A stretch of DNA of 64,000 nt from Ptychodera flava (GCF_041260155.1 NC_091943.1:19169783-19233782); one strand, 5' to 3'. Shown: positions 32,501 through 45,863, counted from the stretch's first letter. Notes: generated from the letters alone by a model not told the origin. Program-made: numbers and translations.

Positions 32501-35368
32501 CCTAGCGCAGAGGACACCAGTCAAAACCGCTCGACTAAATCCCCAATCCAAAAAGATTGGTTCAATAACCGAGCTAAGGATGTTACAATTTTGACTGTGC
32601 CCTCTCCACTCACCGTAGAGTTCGTGAAGCACTCACGCTAGCACACACGCTATCATACATCTCACACAAACTATATCGAAGCGAAGCAATGAATACAACG
32701 CTTTACACCGGGCGGAAGATAGCCTCGGGACAATTCTGTCCACCAGCAGAGCTATCGACCCGGGAAAGAGAAATAAGATGGTATCAACCGGGACTCGAAC
32801 CCACAACGTACGGCACCCAATCACCTAGCGCAGAGGACAACAGTCAAACCGCTCGACTAAATCCCCAATCCAAAAAGATTGGTTCAATAACCGAGCTAAG
32901 GATGTTACAATTTTGACTGCGCCCTCTCCACTCGCCGTAGAGTTCGTGAAGCACTCACGCTAGCACACACGCTATCATACATCTCACACAAACTATATCG
33001 AAGCGAAGCAATGAATACAACGCTTTACACCGGGCGGAAGATAGCCTCGGGGACAATTCTGTCCACCAGCAGAGCTATCGACCCGGGAAAGAGAAATACG
33101 ATGGTATCAACCGGGACTGGAACCCACAACGTACGGCACCCAATCACCTAGCGCAGAGGACACCAGTCAAACCGCTCGACTAAATCCCCAATCCAAAAAG
33201 ATTGGTTCAATAACCGAGCTAAGGATGTTACAATTTTGACTGCGCCCTCTCCACTCGCCGTAGAGTTCGTGAAGCACTCACGCTAGCACACACGCTATCA
33301 TACATCTCACACAAACTATATCGAAGCGAAGCAATGAATACAACGCTTTACACCGGGCGGAAGATAGCCTCGGGGACAATTCTGTCCACCAGCAGAGCTA
33401 TCGACCCGGGAAAGAGAAATACGATGGTATCAACCGGGACTCGAACCCACAACGTACGGCACCCAATCACCTAGCGCAGAGGACAACAGTCAAACCGCTC
33501 GACTAAATCCCCAATCCAAAAGATTGGTTCAATAACCGAGCTAAGGATGTTACAATTTTGACTGCGCCCTCTCCACTCGCCGTAGAGTTCGTGAAGCACT
33601 CACGCTAGCACACACGCTATCATACATCTCACACAAACTATATCGAAGCGAAGCAATGAATACAACGCTTTACACCGGGCGGAAGATAGCCTCGGGGACA
33701 ATTCTGTCCACCAGCAGAGCTATCGACCCGGAAAGAGAAATACGATGGTATCAACCGGGACTCGAACCCACAACGTACGGCACCCATCACCTAGCGCAGA
33801 GGACACCAGTCAAACCGCTCGACTAAATCCCCAATCCAAAAAGATTGGTTCAATAACCGAGCTAAGGATGTTACAATTTTGACTGCGCCCTCTCCACTCG
33901 CCGTAGAGTTCGTGAAGCACTCACGCTAGCACACACGCTATCATACATCTCACACAAACTATATCGAAGCGAAGCAATGAATACAACGCTTTACACCGGG
34001 CGGAAGATAGCCTCGGGGACAATTCTGTCCACCAGCAGAGCTATCGACCCGGGAAAGAGAAATACGATGGTATCAACCGGGACTCGAACCCACAACGTAC
34101 GGCACCCAATCACCTAGCGCAGAGGACAACAGTCAAACCGCTCGACTAAATCCCCAATCCTAAAAAAGATTGGTTCAATAACCGAGCTAAGGATGCTACA
34201 ATTTTGACTGCGCCCCCTCCACTCGCCGTAGAGTTCGTGAAGCACTCACGCTAGCACACACGCTATCATACATCTCTCACACAAACTATATCGAAGCGAA
34301 GCAATGAATACAACGCTTTACACGGGCGGAAGATAGCCTGGGGACAATTCTGTCCACCAGCAGAGCTATCGACCCGGGAAAGAGAAATACGATGGTATCA
34401 ACCGGGACTCGAACCCACAACGTACGGCACCCAATCACCTAGCGCAGAGGACACCAGTCAAACCGCTCGACTAATTCCCCAATCCAAAAAGATTGGTTCA
34501 ATAACCGAGCTAAGGATGTTACAATTTTGACTGCGCCCTCTCCACTCGCCGTAGAGTTCGTGAAGCACTCACGCTAGCACACACGCTATCATACATCTCA
34601 CACAAACTATATCGAAGCGAAGCAATGAATACAACGCTTTACACCGGGCGGAAGATAGCCTCGGGGACAATTCTGTCCACCAGCAGAGCTATCGACCCGG
34701 AAAGAGAAATACGATGGTATCAACCGGGACTCGAACCCACAACGTACGGCACCCAATCACCTAGCGCAGAGGACACCAGTCAAACCGCTCGACTAATTCC
34801 CCAATCCAAAAGATTGGTTCAATAACCGAGCTAAGGATGTTACAATTTTGACTGCGCCCTCTCCACTCGCCGTAGAGTTCGTGAAGCACTCACGCTAGCA
34901 CACACGCTATCATACATCTCACACAAACTATATCGAAGCGAAGCAATGAATACAACGCTTTACACCGGGCGGAAGATAGCCTCGGGGACAATTCTGTCCA
35001 CCAGCAGAGCTATCGAAACCGCTCTATAATTTTATAATTTTCAAGTGATCAGAATACAAAAGTCCTGAAAAGATAAGATAATCACAACTTCCAGTATAAG
35101 GGATACAGTCACTCTAAATGTATAAATTAAAATTAAAAATGTGCCTGGAGGATGTACTAAAAATACAGAAAGTTGCTTCCTGTCGGTAAAATCTAAAAAA
35201 AATTCAAGATTTCAAAGACTTTTGCAGATTTTTTTTACGCATTTGTCTTCTTATTTATTTTTTTTTATTTTGCAAACTAGTTTGAAGATTTTTTTTCCTA
35301 ACTTTCTGCTCTGAATTTTTTTTTCTGTTTTGACCACCCCTCCCCTCGAAGATCTAATGCTCCATCCC
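29596..35368. mobile_element. 5.8-kb Harbinger-like non-autonomous DNA transposon carrying a tRNA-like array
   Basis: Terminal inverted repeats of about 35 bases, left GGGATGGACCATTAAATC and right (complement) GGGATGGAGCATTAGATC, continue through AGGGG and GTGGTCA. TTA flanks both ends (29593-29595, 35369-35371), as in PIF/Harbinger elements, whose ends often begin GG. Inside lie AT-rich unique DNA (29631-30833), the tandem array (30834-35018) and a T-rich right end. No transposase frame is present. Part of its left interior recurs at 63225. The superfamily is inferred from target length and end sequence only. Confidence 0.8.
30834..35018 (-). repeat. 13-unit tandem array of about 322-bp tRNA-like (SINE-like) monomers
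   Basis: Units start near 30834, 31156, 31480, 31803, 32125, 32447, 32770, 33094, 33417, 33737, 34061, 34383 and 34706. On the minus strand each carries TAGTCGAGCGG (fits the pol III A box) and, 47 bases later, GGTTCGAGTCC (fits the B box). A T5 tract inside a small hairpin (CCAATCTTTTTGGATTGG) lies just ahead of the next A box and could terminate the preceding unit. The unit at 31803 is the most diverged; the others differ mainly by one-base homopolymer changes. The acceptor stem no longer pairs, so this is a tRNA-derived repeat rather than a tRNA gene. Confidence 0.9.
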
Positions 35369-35371
35369 TTA

Positions 35372-36065
35372 GAGGCGTTTTTTTTTGAATGATGGATAGT
35401 TTGGACGTTGTGTACCAGTAAACAAGCAGTTTTGAAATAATCCAGACTTGGGATGACAGCAACTGTGATCAACTGTGCTGCCCGATTCAGCGAGAGCTGG
35501 ACGCTGACACTGCTTGTTTACATTGCATTTGTAATACTGTATATGTCAACTTTCGTCGCAGTCACCAGGAATAATCCCATTGTTATTTGAACTTCTTGGT
35601 CTACATCGTTAGAACATCCTCGTCTGTTACAGCCCAAACTTTGGCAAAGAATGTCTGACATACCGTTTCGGTGAGGAAGTGTCAATTTATTTGTGTACAT
35701 ATGAACGAAAACTGCAGCTTCATTTTACAGAGCTGTGCAGCTGTGTCATGCCTCGACTCCCGCTTTGTCAAGCAAAAGTGCACGGTGTGCCGTGTATAGA
35801 TCAAACTCAAATGTGTTGCTTCAGAGGTGTCCAGTCTTTCGTCATTGACCCAGTGACCCCAACGTATTTTCATCAAGAGGTGAGTTACAGACCCATACTT
35901 TTATCTGTGTCTCGAAATTCGGACTTCGGTCTTTGAAACAAAGCGGACTGTTTCGGATTAAGTTTAGATCGGTACGTTCAAATGCACCGACTGGGCAATT
36001 TTCGAAAATGCTGGTTTAGGGGCCCGTTTTAGCACTGCTAAAACAGTGTTTTAGCATCGGTGGAA
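35372..36065. other. Unassigned spacer between two large elements
   Basis: No exon or element recognised. Short frames at 35518 and 35679 lack splice or domain support. A small palindrome around TTTTAGCACTGCTAAAA lies near 36030. Confidence 0.6.
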
Positions 36066-36070
36066 TTAGG

Positions 36071-39000
36071 CCGTGGGCTAGAGGGGGTCTACGTGCACCC
36101 CCCCCCCCCACAGGATAACAAACCTGTATTTTTCAGAAGCCTTGGGATCCCTAGAATACGAAATGGAATTTAACAGAAAAAATATAGGATGGAATAGCTG
36201 TTATGGTCATGTTTGAAGGGTACCGCAAAATCACGATTTTCCAAGCCAAATGCATTTCGTCAAATGTGTCTTCTTGTAAGTCATGTGCTGAGCTCATTTT
36301 TTAACATAACCTCACTTGTTTGGTATCATTAGAAAGGGAATTTAGTCCTCTTTAGATGACATATTGTACTATGCAATATCTTCTACAGTTTTTGTCAAAT
36401 ATACCAAAACTTACCCCTTACCCCAAAATTTAACATTGCAAATTACAGTAAATCTCAAATTCTACCAATTTTTTAGCTAGGCATAATAAAAAATGCAATG
36501 CTTTGTCTGAAATCTGTTTTATTTCATACAGGGACATGTCAGAAATATGAAATAGACTTTTAACAGAAAAATATTGGGAATCTACAGCTGTAACAGTCAT
36601 ATTTTGAAGGGTACCGCAAATAACAGTGTTGCAGATTTGCATGCATTTTTGTTAAAACTGTCTTCCTATAAGTTATCTGCTGAGCTTGTTTTTCAATATA
36701 ACCTGGCTTGTTAGGTATCATTAGAAAGATAATTTACTAATCTTCAGAATGATATATTGTAACATGCAATATCTTCTATAGTTTTCATGATATATAACCA
36801 AAACTTACCCCTTACCCCAAAGTTTACATTAAAATGTCTGTCATAGCTAAAACCAAATTTTACAATTTTTTTAGCTTGACACAAAAAATCTGGCCCTTTT
36901 TGCTATTAAATCTGTTTTATTTGGTACAGGGACATGTCAGAAATATGAAATAGACTTTTAACAGAAAAAATATTAGGAATCTACAGCTGTAACAGTCATA
37001 TTTTGAAGGGTACCGCAAAATAACAGTGTTGCAGATTTGCATGCATTTTTGTTAAAACTGTCTTCCTATAAGTTATCTGCTGAGCTTGTTTTTCAATATA
37101 ACCTGGCTTGTTAGGTATCATTAGAAAGATAATTTACTAATCTTCAGAATGATATATTGTAACATGCAATATCTTCTATAGTTTTCATGATATATAACCA
37201 AAACTTACCCCTTACCCAAAAGTTTACATTGAAAATTTCTGTCATAGCTAAAACCAAATTCTACAATTTTTTAGTTTGACACAAAAAATCTGGCTGTTTT
37301 TGCTATAAAATCTGTTTATTTGGTTCTGGGACATGTCAGAATTATCGAATAGACTTTTAACAGAAAAAAATTGGGAATCTACAGCTGTAACAGTCATATT
37401 TTGAAGGGTACTGCAAAATCACAGTATTGCAGATTTGCATGCATTTTTGTTAAATTTTCTTCTTATAAGTTATCTGTTGAGCTTGTTTTTGAATATATAA
37501 TGGCTTGTTAGGTATCATTAGAAAGATACTTCACTAATCTTCAGAATGACATATTGTAACATGCAATATCTTCTATAGTTTTCATGATATATAACCAAAA
37601 CCTACCCCTTACCCCAAGTTTACATTGAAAATTCAGTCATAGCTAAAACCAAATTCTACAAATTTTTTAGCTAGAAACAAAATCTCTGCCCGTTTTTGCT
37701 ATTAAATCTGTTTTATTTGGTACAGGGACATGTCAAAAATATGAAATAGACTTTTAACAGAAAAAAAATATTAGGACTCTACTACTGTAGCGGTCATATT
37801 TTGAAGGGTCCGCAAAATATCAGTGTTGCAGATTTGCATGCATTTTTGTTAAATTGTTCTTCTTATAAGTTATCTGCTGAGCATGTTTTTGAATATATAA
37901 TGGCTTGTTAGGTATCATTAGAAAGATAATTAACTAATCTTTAAAATGACATCTTGTAATATGTAATATCTTGCATAGTTTTCATGAAATATGACCAAAA
38001 CATACCCCATACCCCAAAATTTACATTGAAAATTGTAGTCATAGCTAAAATCAAATTCTACCATTTTCTTTACCTAGACATACAAAATCAGACATTGTTT
38101 GTATGAAATCTATTTCATTCGGTAGTGGGTCATCTCAGAATATAAAATAGACTTTAAACAGAAAAAGATTGAAATTCTGTAGTAGTAACAGTCAGATTTT
38201 GAAGGTTACAGCAAAACCTCAGTATTCCTGACTTTCGTGCATTTTTGTTGAATCTATCTTCTTATGAGTCATCTGCTGAGCTTCTTATAGAATGTAATGT
38301 AAGTTGTTAGATATCATTAGAAAGATAATTAACTAATCTTTAAACTGACATATTGTAACATGCAATATCTTGCATAGTTTACATAAAATATGACAAAAGT
38401 TACCCCATACCCCAAAATTTACATCGAAAACTACTGTCATAGCTAATATCAAATTCAAGCAATTTTTTTACGCAGACATAAAAAATTAGGCAATTTTTTT
38501 GTATGAAATCTGTTTAATTTTGTACTTGGCCATATCAGAAATATGAAATGAACTTTTAACAGAAAAAGTATTGGGATCTATAGCTGTAACAGCTGTATTT
38601 TTAAGGGTACAGCAAAATCTCAGTATTCCTGATTCGTATGCGTTTTTGTTAAATCTGTCATCTTATAAGTAGTCTACTGAGCTTGTTATTGATTATAGCC
38701 GGGTTTGTTTAGTATCATTGGAAAGGTAATTAACTGGTATTTACAATGAAATATTGTAACAGGCAATATCTTGTATAGTTTTCATGGAATATGACCCAAA
38801 CATACCCCATACCCCAAGGTTTATATTGGAAGTACTGTCATAGATAACGTGATCAATTTCCGTGAATTTTTAGCTAGACATGATAAAAATAGTTCTGTTT
38901 CGGTATTAAATCTGTTGTATATGGTACTGGATCATGTCAGAAATGTGAAATAGACTTTTAAAAGAAAAAATAGTTGTATCAGCCATATTTTGAAGAGAAA

Positions 39001-41995
39001 TGCAAAATCGCAGTACCGCAAACTGGCACCTTTTTGTTAAATTCTTCTTCTTGTAAGTCATCTGCTGAACTTATTTTGTGACACAACCTGGCTTGTGAGG
39101 TATCATTAGTAGGGAAATTTATTCTTCTTTAAGATGACATATTGTAATATACAATGTCATTCATAGTTTTCCTGGAATATGGTCAAACTTTACCCCATAC
39201 CCTAAAAGTTCAAATCGCAAATTACAGCTTATCACAAATTCTACCATTTTTTGCTGCACATAATACAAAAGGCAATTCTTATTTAAAATCTGATTTATTT
39301 GTTACAAAAGTATGTTACAAGTATAAAATTACCTTTTCACGGGAAGATGATACAATTTAGTAGCCACTTGGATCATTTTTGGAGGGGGAACCCAAATATT
39401 GCAAATGTATGTGTTTCGGCAAATTTGCCCTGATACCTGGGTACCCTTCCAAATATGATCCAAAAGGCTACAAAATCATATTATGTTCCTGTTAAAAGTT
39501 AATTTCATATTTGTAACATACTTTTCTAACAAAAACACAGATTTCGTAGATTGCATACAAGCATTGCCTTTTGTATATAAAGTTAATAAATTGTAAAAAA
39601 GGTCGAGTTTCAGATTTGTAGTAATTTGCTGTGTAAACCTTGGGGTATGGGGTAAGCTTTGGTCCTATTTCATGAAACCTAAACAAGACATTGCATATTA
39701 CAATATGTCATTTTAAAGACCAGTAAATTACCTTTCTATTGATACCTAAGAAGCCAGGTTATGTCAAAAATCAAGCTCAGCAGATGACTTATAAGAAGAC
39801 AGATTTAACAAAAAAGCAAGCGAGTTTTCATTACTGTGATTTTGCGAGACCCTTGAAAATATGACTGTTACAGCTGTAGATTCCCAATATTTTTTCTGTT
39901 ACAAGTCTATTTCATATTTCTGACATGTCCCTGTACCAAATAAAATAGATTTAATAGCAAAAAGGGCCAGATTTTTTGTGTCAAGCTAAAAGAATTGTAG
40001 AATTTGGTTTTAGCTATGACAGAAATTTTTAATGTAAACTTTGGGGTAAGGGGTAAGTTTTGGTTATATATCATGAAAACTATAGAAGATATTGCATGTT
40101 ACAATATGTCATTCTGAAGATTAGTAAATTATCTTTCTAATGATACCTAACAAGCCAGGTTATATTCAAAAACAAGCTCAGCAGATAACGTATAAGAAGA
40201 AAAATTTAACAAAAATGCATGCAAATCTGCAACACTGTTATTTTGCGGTACCCTTCAAAATATGACTGTTACAGCTGTAGATTTGTAATATTTTTTCTGT
40301 TAAAAGTCTATTTCATATTTCTGACATGTCCCTGTACAAAATAAAACAGATTTAATAGCAAAAACGGCCAGAGTTTTTGTGTCAAGCTAAAAAAATTGTA
40401 GAATTTGGTTTTAGCTTTGACTGCAATTTTCAATGTAAACTTTGGGGTAAGGGGTAGGTTTTGGTTATATATCATGAAAACTATAGAAGATATTGCATGT
40501 TACAATATATCATTCTGAAGATTAGTGAATTATCTTTCTAATGATACCTAACAAGCCAGGTTATATTCAAAAACAAGCTCAGCAGATAACGTATAAGAAG
40601 AAAAATTTAACAAAAATGCATGCAAATCTGCAACACTGTTATTTTGCGGTACCCTTCAAAATATGACTGTTACAGCTGTAGATTCCTAATATTTTTTCTG
40701 TTAAAAGTCTATTTCATATTTCTGACATGTCCTTGTACCAAATAAAACAGATTTAATAGCAAAAACAGCCATATTTTTTGTGTCAAGCTACAAAATTGTA
40801 AAATTTGGTTTTAGCTATGACAGAAATTTTCAATATAAACTTTGGGGTAAGGGGTACGTTTTGGTTACATATCAAGAAAACTATAGAAGATATTGCATGT
40901 TACAATATGTCATTCTGAAGATTAGTAAATTATCTTTCTAATGATACCTAACAAGCCAGGTTATATTGAAAAACAAGCTCAGCAGATAACTTATAGGAAG
41001 ACAGTTTTAACAAAAATGCATGCAAATCTGCAACACTGTTATTTTGCGGTACCCTTCAAAATATGACTGTTACAGCTGTAGATTCGTAATATTTTTTCTG
41101 TTAAAAGTCTATTTCATATTCTGACATGTCCCTGTACCAAATAAAATAGATTTAATAGCAAAAAGGGCCAGATTTTTTGTGTCAAGCTAAAAAAATTGTA
41201 AAATTTGGTTTTAGCTATGACTGAAATTTTCAATGTAAACTTTGGGGTAAGGGGGTAAGTTTTGGTTATATATCATGAAAACTATAGAAGATATTGCATG
41301 TTACAATATATCATTCTGAAGATTAGTAAATTATCTTTCTAATGATACCTAACAAGCCAGGTTATATTGAAAAACAAGCTCAGCAGATACTTATAGGAAG
41401 ACAGTTTTAACAAAAATGCATGCAAATCTGCAACACTGTTATTTTGCGGTACCCTTCAAAATATGACTGTTACAGCTGTAGATTCCCAATATTTTTTCTG
41501 TTAAAAGTCTATTTCATATTTCTGACATGTCCCTGTATGAAATAAAACAGATTTCAGACAAAGCATTGCATTTTTTATTATGCCTAGCTAAAAAATTGGT
41601 AGAATTTGAGATTTACTGTAATTTGCAATGTTAAATTGGGGTAAGGGGTAAGTTTTGGTTATATTTGACAAAAACTGTAGAAGATATTGCATAGTACAAT
41701 ATGTCATCTTAAAGAGGACTAAATTCCCTTTCTAATGATACCAAACAAGTGAGGTTATGTTAAAAAATGAGCTCAGCACATGACTTACAAGAAGACACAT
41801 TTGACGAAAATGCATTTGGCTTGGAAAATCGTGATTTTGCGGTACCCTTCAAAACATGACCATAACAGCTATTCCATCCCTATATTTTTCTGTTAAAATT
41901 CCATTTCGTATTCTAGGGATCCCAAGGCTTCTGAAAAATACAGGTTTTGTTATCCTGTGGGGGGGGGGGTGCACGTAGACCCCTCTAGCCCACGG
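36071..41995. mobile_element. 5.9-kb giant foldback: two opposed arrays of about 400-bp monomers
   Basis: The ends are inverted repeats: CCGTGGGCTAGAGG, a GTCTACGTGCACC tract and a poly-C run at left answer their complements at right, and the mirror continues inward. Each arm is a tandem array with a period near 398 (GACATGTC at 36533, 36931, 37330, 37737), about eight units left and six right, meeting near 39420. Monomers share GGTATCATTAGAAAGATAAT, ACATGCAATATCTTCTATAG and TACCCCTTACCCC. The outer units of both arms are nearly identical, while central ones are clearly diverged. No coding capacity. The layout recalls Drosophila FB and sea-urchin TU foldback elements. Confidence 0.88.
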
Positions 41996-41999
41996 ACTA

Positions 42000-43227
42000 A
42001 ATGAGCTCTCGTCCAATCAGAATGGCGCATGGTGGCATGATATAATTAATATTGCTTTTGAAACCTACTCAGATCTTTTATTTAACAGCGTAGATTATTC
42101 AGCATTGGTGATGTGTAGCTTTTCTCACAGACAAAGATTACATCGCTTGATAATGTCACTTTGAACCATAGTCTCAACAGGAGAAAGTAAGGAGAATATT
42201 TACATGGCCTCACTGATAACACTTTAAGACACGCTTCGCTAATCACATGCAATCGTTCCGCAACAAAAAGTATGAGAAGAGTACTGAACTATCAACGTTT
42301 ATTTATTCTCTCAAGAACAAGGACCAAGACTTTGATGTTTCATGGTCAATTATTCACAAAGCATCAAGTTACTTTAACATTAGCGAGCTGATGTAATCTG
42401 TGTCCGTCCGAAAAGCTACACATACAGCCCTTGTCATGTGAGTTTGGAGTTTCAGCGTTTGGCACAGTCACACCGATTGACTGTCGATTGCCCCACGTTC
42501 TCTTATCATAAAAAATAAATGCACTGCAGCAGAACTTTTACCTCTCGAAAAAGTTTTTTTTTCTCAAATCAGGCGTATGATTCGGTGTTTTCTCTGCATG
42601 TTCACTGAAAGGGGCAATTTCTGCCCCATTCATCAAAATTAGGGGGGGGAGACGACATTTTAGGGGGAGGGCAGAAACAACAGCAAAATCACAGGTCACC
42701 GTGTGAGCTTGGGTCACGATCATTTGCTGAATTGGTGTGTTTTGTGCGCGATTTTCGCGCGGTCAGTAACTTTTAAACGGCAGAAAATGGCTCGAAATGC
42801 TCAATTTGCGCGATTGCGCAGTCGAGAGAAAATCCGGCCCAGATGATTGGCTCAAAACTTCGGAGTGTCGGTCATGCATATTGTCTCTCTAGCAAGTCTT
42901 AGAGAAAATGAAAACATGTCCGTGTGACGTTTGACGAACTGTTTATCGTCATACCTTCTTATATTTATTGCCTTGGAGTAATACATCGAAAGAATAGACA
43001 ATACAGTACATAAAGGGAAGAACGAACGTCCGTGGAAAGGCATCTAGCACTGTCTCTTATTGTTCGCGAAATACAAAGACATATTGGTGGTACGTGATAA
43101 GGCGATTGGTTTTAGTAGATCATACGTACAAACAGCGAAGAGAGATATTTTGATTGTAAGTGTCAAGGTAAGATTTTTGTCAGACAATTTCTAACCTTAC
43201 GCTGTTCCGTTGACAATTCTGATTTGC
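42000..43227. other. Unassigned region
   Basis: No gene or repeat recognised in about 1.2 kb. Short frames on both strands lack splice sites, domains or family resemblance. Confidence 0.6.
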
Positions 43228-43539
43228 TAGACTTGGTTCAAGTCTGTGATTTGTGAATTTCTGAGTGGGGCGATGATTTATGTTCTCAGGCTGTTTTAAT
43301 TTGAATCGCGTGAGTGGGGTGAACTCTATACAGGGGAGCTAGTTTCTCTCGGAATCACAGTGAATCTCGCGGAAACTAACTCACGACTGCGCAGACTCAT
43401 AGATAACGCATTCAATCGCAAGGAAAACCTGGCCTGGGCTGCCAAATTCCAAATAGGTTTGTATGAAAAAAGGAGAGACACATGAGAAAATACTGCAAAT
43501 GATTTATTTTTAGAAATTCACCGACTTTAACTAAGTCTA
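43228..43539. mobile_element. Second copy of the TAGACTTGG mini-transposon
   Basis: Left end TAGACTTGGTTCAAGTC is perfect. The right end (complement TAGACTTAGTTAAAGTC) carries two changes. The interior aligns along its length with the copy at 23723 (GTGATTTGTGAATTTCTGAG, AACTCACGACTGCGCAGACT). Flanking nine-base duplications are not clear, suggesting an older insertion. The spacer 43540-44077 shows nothing recognised. Confidence 0.88.
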
Positions 43540-44161
43540 GTTTTGTACTCAGCGATGATTATATTGTACCCAAAGATAATTGTATTCTACCGATAACAGG
43601 TGATTGTACTCTGCCGATCATTTGCATGTTAGGGTGTGTGCACCTTCCTTCTCAACTATTATCATACTTGTTTGTGCACAAGGTGTTTGACGTATAAAAT
43701 ACAGTGTTCCTAAATTTAGGTGCTCACTCCTATCTACTCCAGCTGAAGGATCACCTTGCCTGCTCAGCCCAGCAAAGTAACAAAGAAAGCTGAATTTGAA
43801 CCAGCCAGTTTTCACACATAAACCGGACACTGACACCGTGCTGCAACACGCCAGCCAGTTGTATGTGCATGCATCGAGCTTTCTGAGCGCCACGTGGACT
43901 TCAATTCTGTGCAGGTCAATTCTGTGCAGTTCTACAAGCAAGTCTCCTGCAAGTCGCCGGTACACTTATGGATGATGTGGATAATCACTAATACTCCAAT
44001 ACGAAAAGACTCTGCACTTTCCAATAGCTCTTGTGATGTGAGTAAACAAATTCTACTTATTAATTAATTTTTAGCCGCAAAATTGTAGCGCTACGGTGAG
44101 GCGGTCGGTGATTTTTAGCTCACGTGTGTAAACACGTGGGCTAATATCATAGCGATGTCTG

Positions 44162-44165
44162 TCTG

Positions 44166-44196
<31 letters not shown>

Positions 44197-44201
44197 CTGT
44201 G

Positions 44202-44232
<31 letters not shown>
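44162..44232. repeat. (GT)n / (TGTC)n microsatellite
   Basis: Simple repeat in the left part of the surrounding TIR element. Confidence 0.95.
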
Positions 44233-45863
44233 TTACACGATAACTCAAAAACGCCTGAACGGATTCAAGTCAGATTTGGTACACAGGTACTATATGCTAC
44301 TTGCAAGAACTGATTAGATTTTGGTTCGTGTGGCTTGCATATCAATGAAGTTATGCAATATCGTTTTTTTTTCCGTACAATGGTTTCCCTATGGAGACGG
44401 TAATGACAGTGTAGACATATATCAAGAAATACTGCACACAATTTCATGAAACTTTTCACAGATGACAATCTAAGAACATTATTATGATACTGTGAGTGTC
44501 ATGTCAATGATCTTCTCATTTGCATATTGATGAACTTTTGTTATTTGTGAGATAACCTGAAAGTCCTGCACCAAACTTGATGATACTTGCAACAAATATT
44601 GATCTGATATATATCTAATTATACTTAGAAGCATAAGGCAGTGTCAAGTTAATAAATAGCTCATTTGCATATTTTATGAAGGTTTGTAATTAGTCATATA
44701 ACTCCGATATAACTTCACCAAATGTGATGATATCTGCTGCAGATACTGATCCGACTGATATCTAACTGTAGTGTAAAGCATTTAGTAGTGTGAAATTAAT
44801 TAAGGGTTGATTTGCATATTTAATGAACTTTGTAATTAGGTATATAACTCTGAAATTACGGCACCAAAGTCAGTGAAATTGGGTACAGATATTGTTTTGA
44901 TAAATATCTAATTGTACTGAGAAGCATTTGGCAGTGTCAAATTAACAAATAGGTCATTTGCATATTTTATGAAGTTTTGTAATTAGTGATATAATCCAAA
45001 ATAATTGCACCAAATGTGATGAAATCTTCTGCAGATACTGATCCGACAGATATCTAATTGTGGTGTAGAACATTTAGTTGTGTGAAGTTAATTAAGGGTT
45101 CATTTGCATATTTAATGAACTTTGTAATTAGTGATATTACTCCAAAATTACACTGTTAAATTGATGACACTTGCTACAGATGTTGATCTGATAAATATCC
45201 AATTGTACTGAGAAGCATTGAAAATGTGTCAAGTTAATAATTAGCTCATTTGCATATTTCATGAAGTCTTATAATTAGTCATATAACTCCGAAATAACTG
45301 CATCAAATGTGATGAAAACTGCTGTACATACTGATACGACAGATATCTAACTGTGTTGTAAAGCATTTAGTAGTGTAAAGTTAATTAAGGGTTCATTTGC
45401 ATATTTAATAAACTTTGTAATTAGGTATATAACTCTGAAATTTCGGCACCAAAATTTTGTGAAACGTGCTACAGATATTGATTTGATAAATATTTAATTG
45501 TGCTACGAATCATTGAACAGTGTCAAGTTAATTTAGGGTTTATTTGCATATTTAATGAACTTTGTAATTAGTGACATTACTCTAAAATTACAGCATTAAA
45601 TTAAATAAAACGTGCCACAAATGTTGATCTGATGGATATCTAATTGTCCCATAAAGCATTGAGCAGTGTCAAGTTAATGAACAGCTCATTTGCATATTAA
45701 ATAAAGTTTTATAATTAGTGATTAAACTCTGAGAGTACTGTGCGAAGTTGAAAAAAACCTGCTACATATAGTGATAACATATATCTCATTGTTCTGTGAA
45801 GCGCACTACTATTAATGAACCTGTTGTAAAACACATGAGCATATTCAGTTCATATCTGGTTGG

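Noticed and set aside
30834-35018. Repeated plus-strand frames beginning MNTTLYTGRKIASG in the array units, and minus-strand counterparts
   Set aside because: They are antisense or accidental readings of the tRNA-like monomer, interrupted in most units and lacking codon structure.
30834-35018. Calling each array unit a functional tRNA gene
   Set aside because: A and B boxes fit, but the acceptor stem does not pair and the anticodon arm is weak.
30834-35018. CRISPR array
   Set aside because: The whole 322-bp unit is conserved with no variable spacers, and the genome is eukaryotic.
36430-39686. Short open frames in the giant inverted array
   Set aside because: They are not preserved from unit to unit, as a real coding repeat would be.
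36066-42000. TTA target duplication for the giant foldback
   Set aside because: TTA at the left is mirrored as TAA at the right, an inverted rather than a direct repeat, so no duplication can be asserted.
43228-43539. Nine-base target duplication for the second TAGACTTGG element
   Set aside because: Flanks CTGATTTGC and GTTTTGTAC match too poorly to claim.
43618-43965. 115-codon minus-strand frame
   Set aside because: No recognisable motif, no start or splice context, AT-rich transposon neighbourhood.
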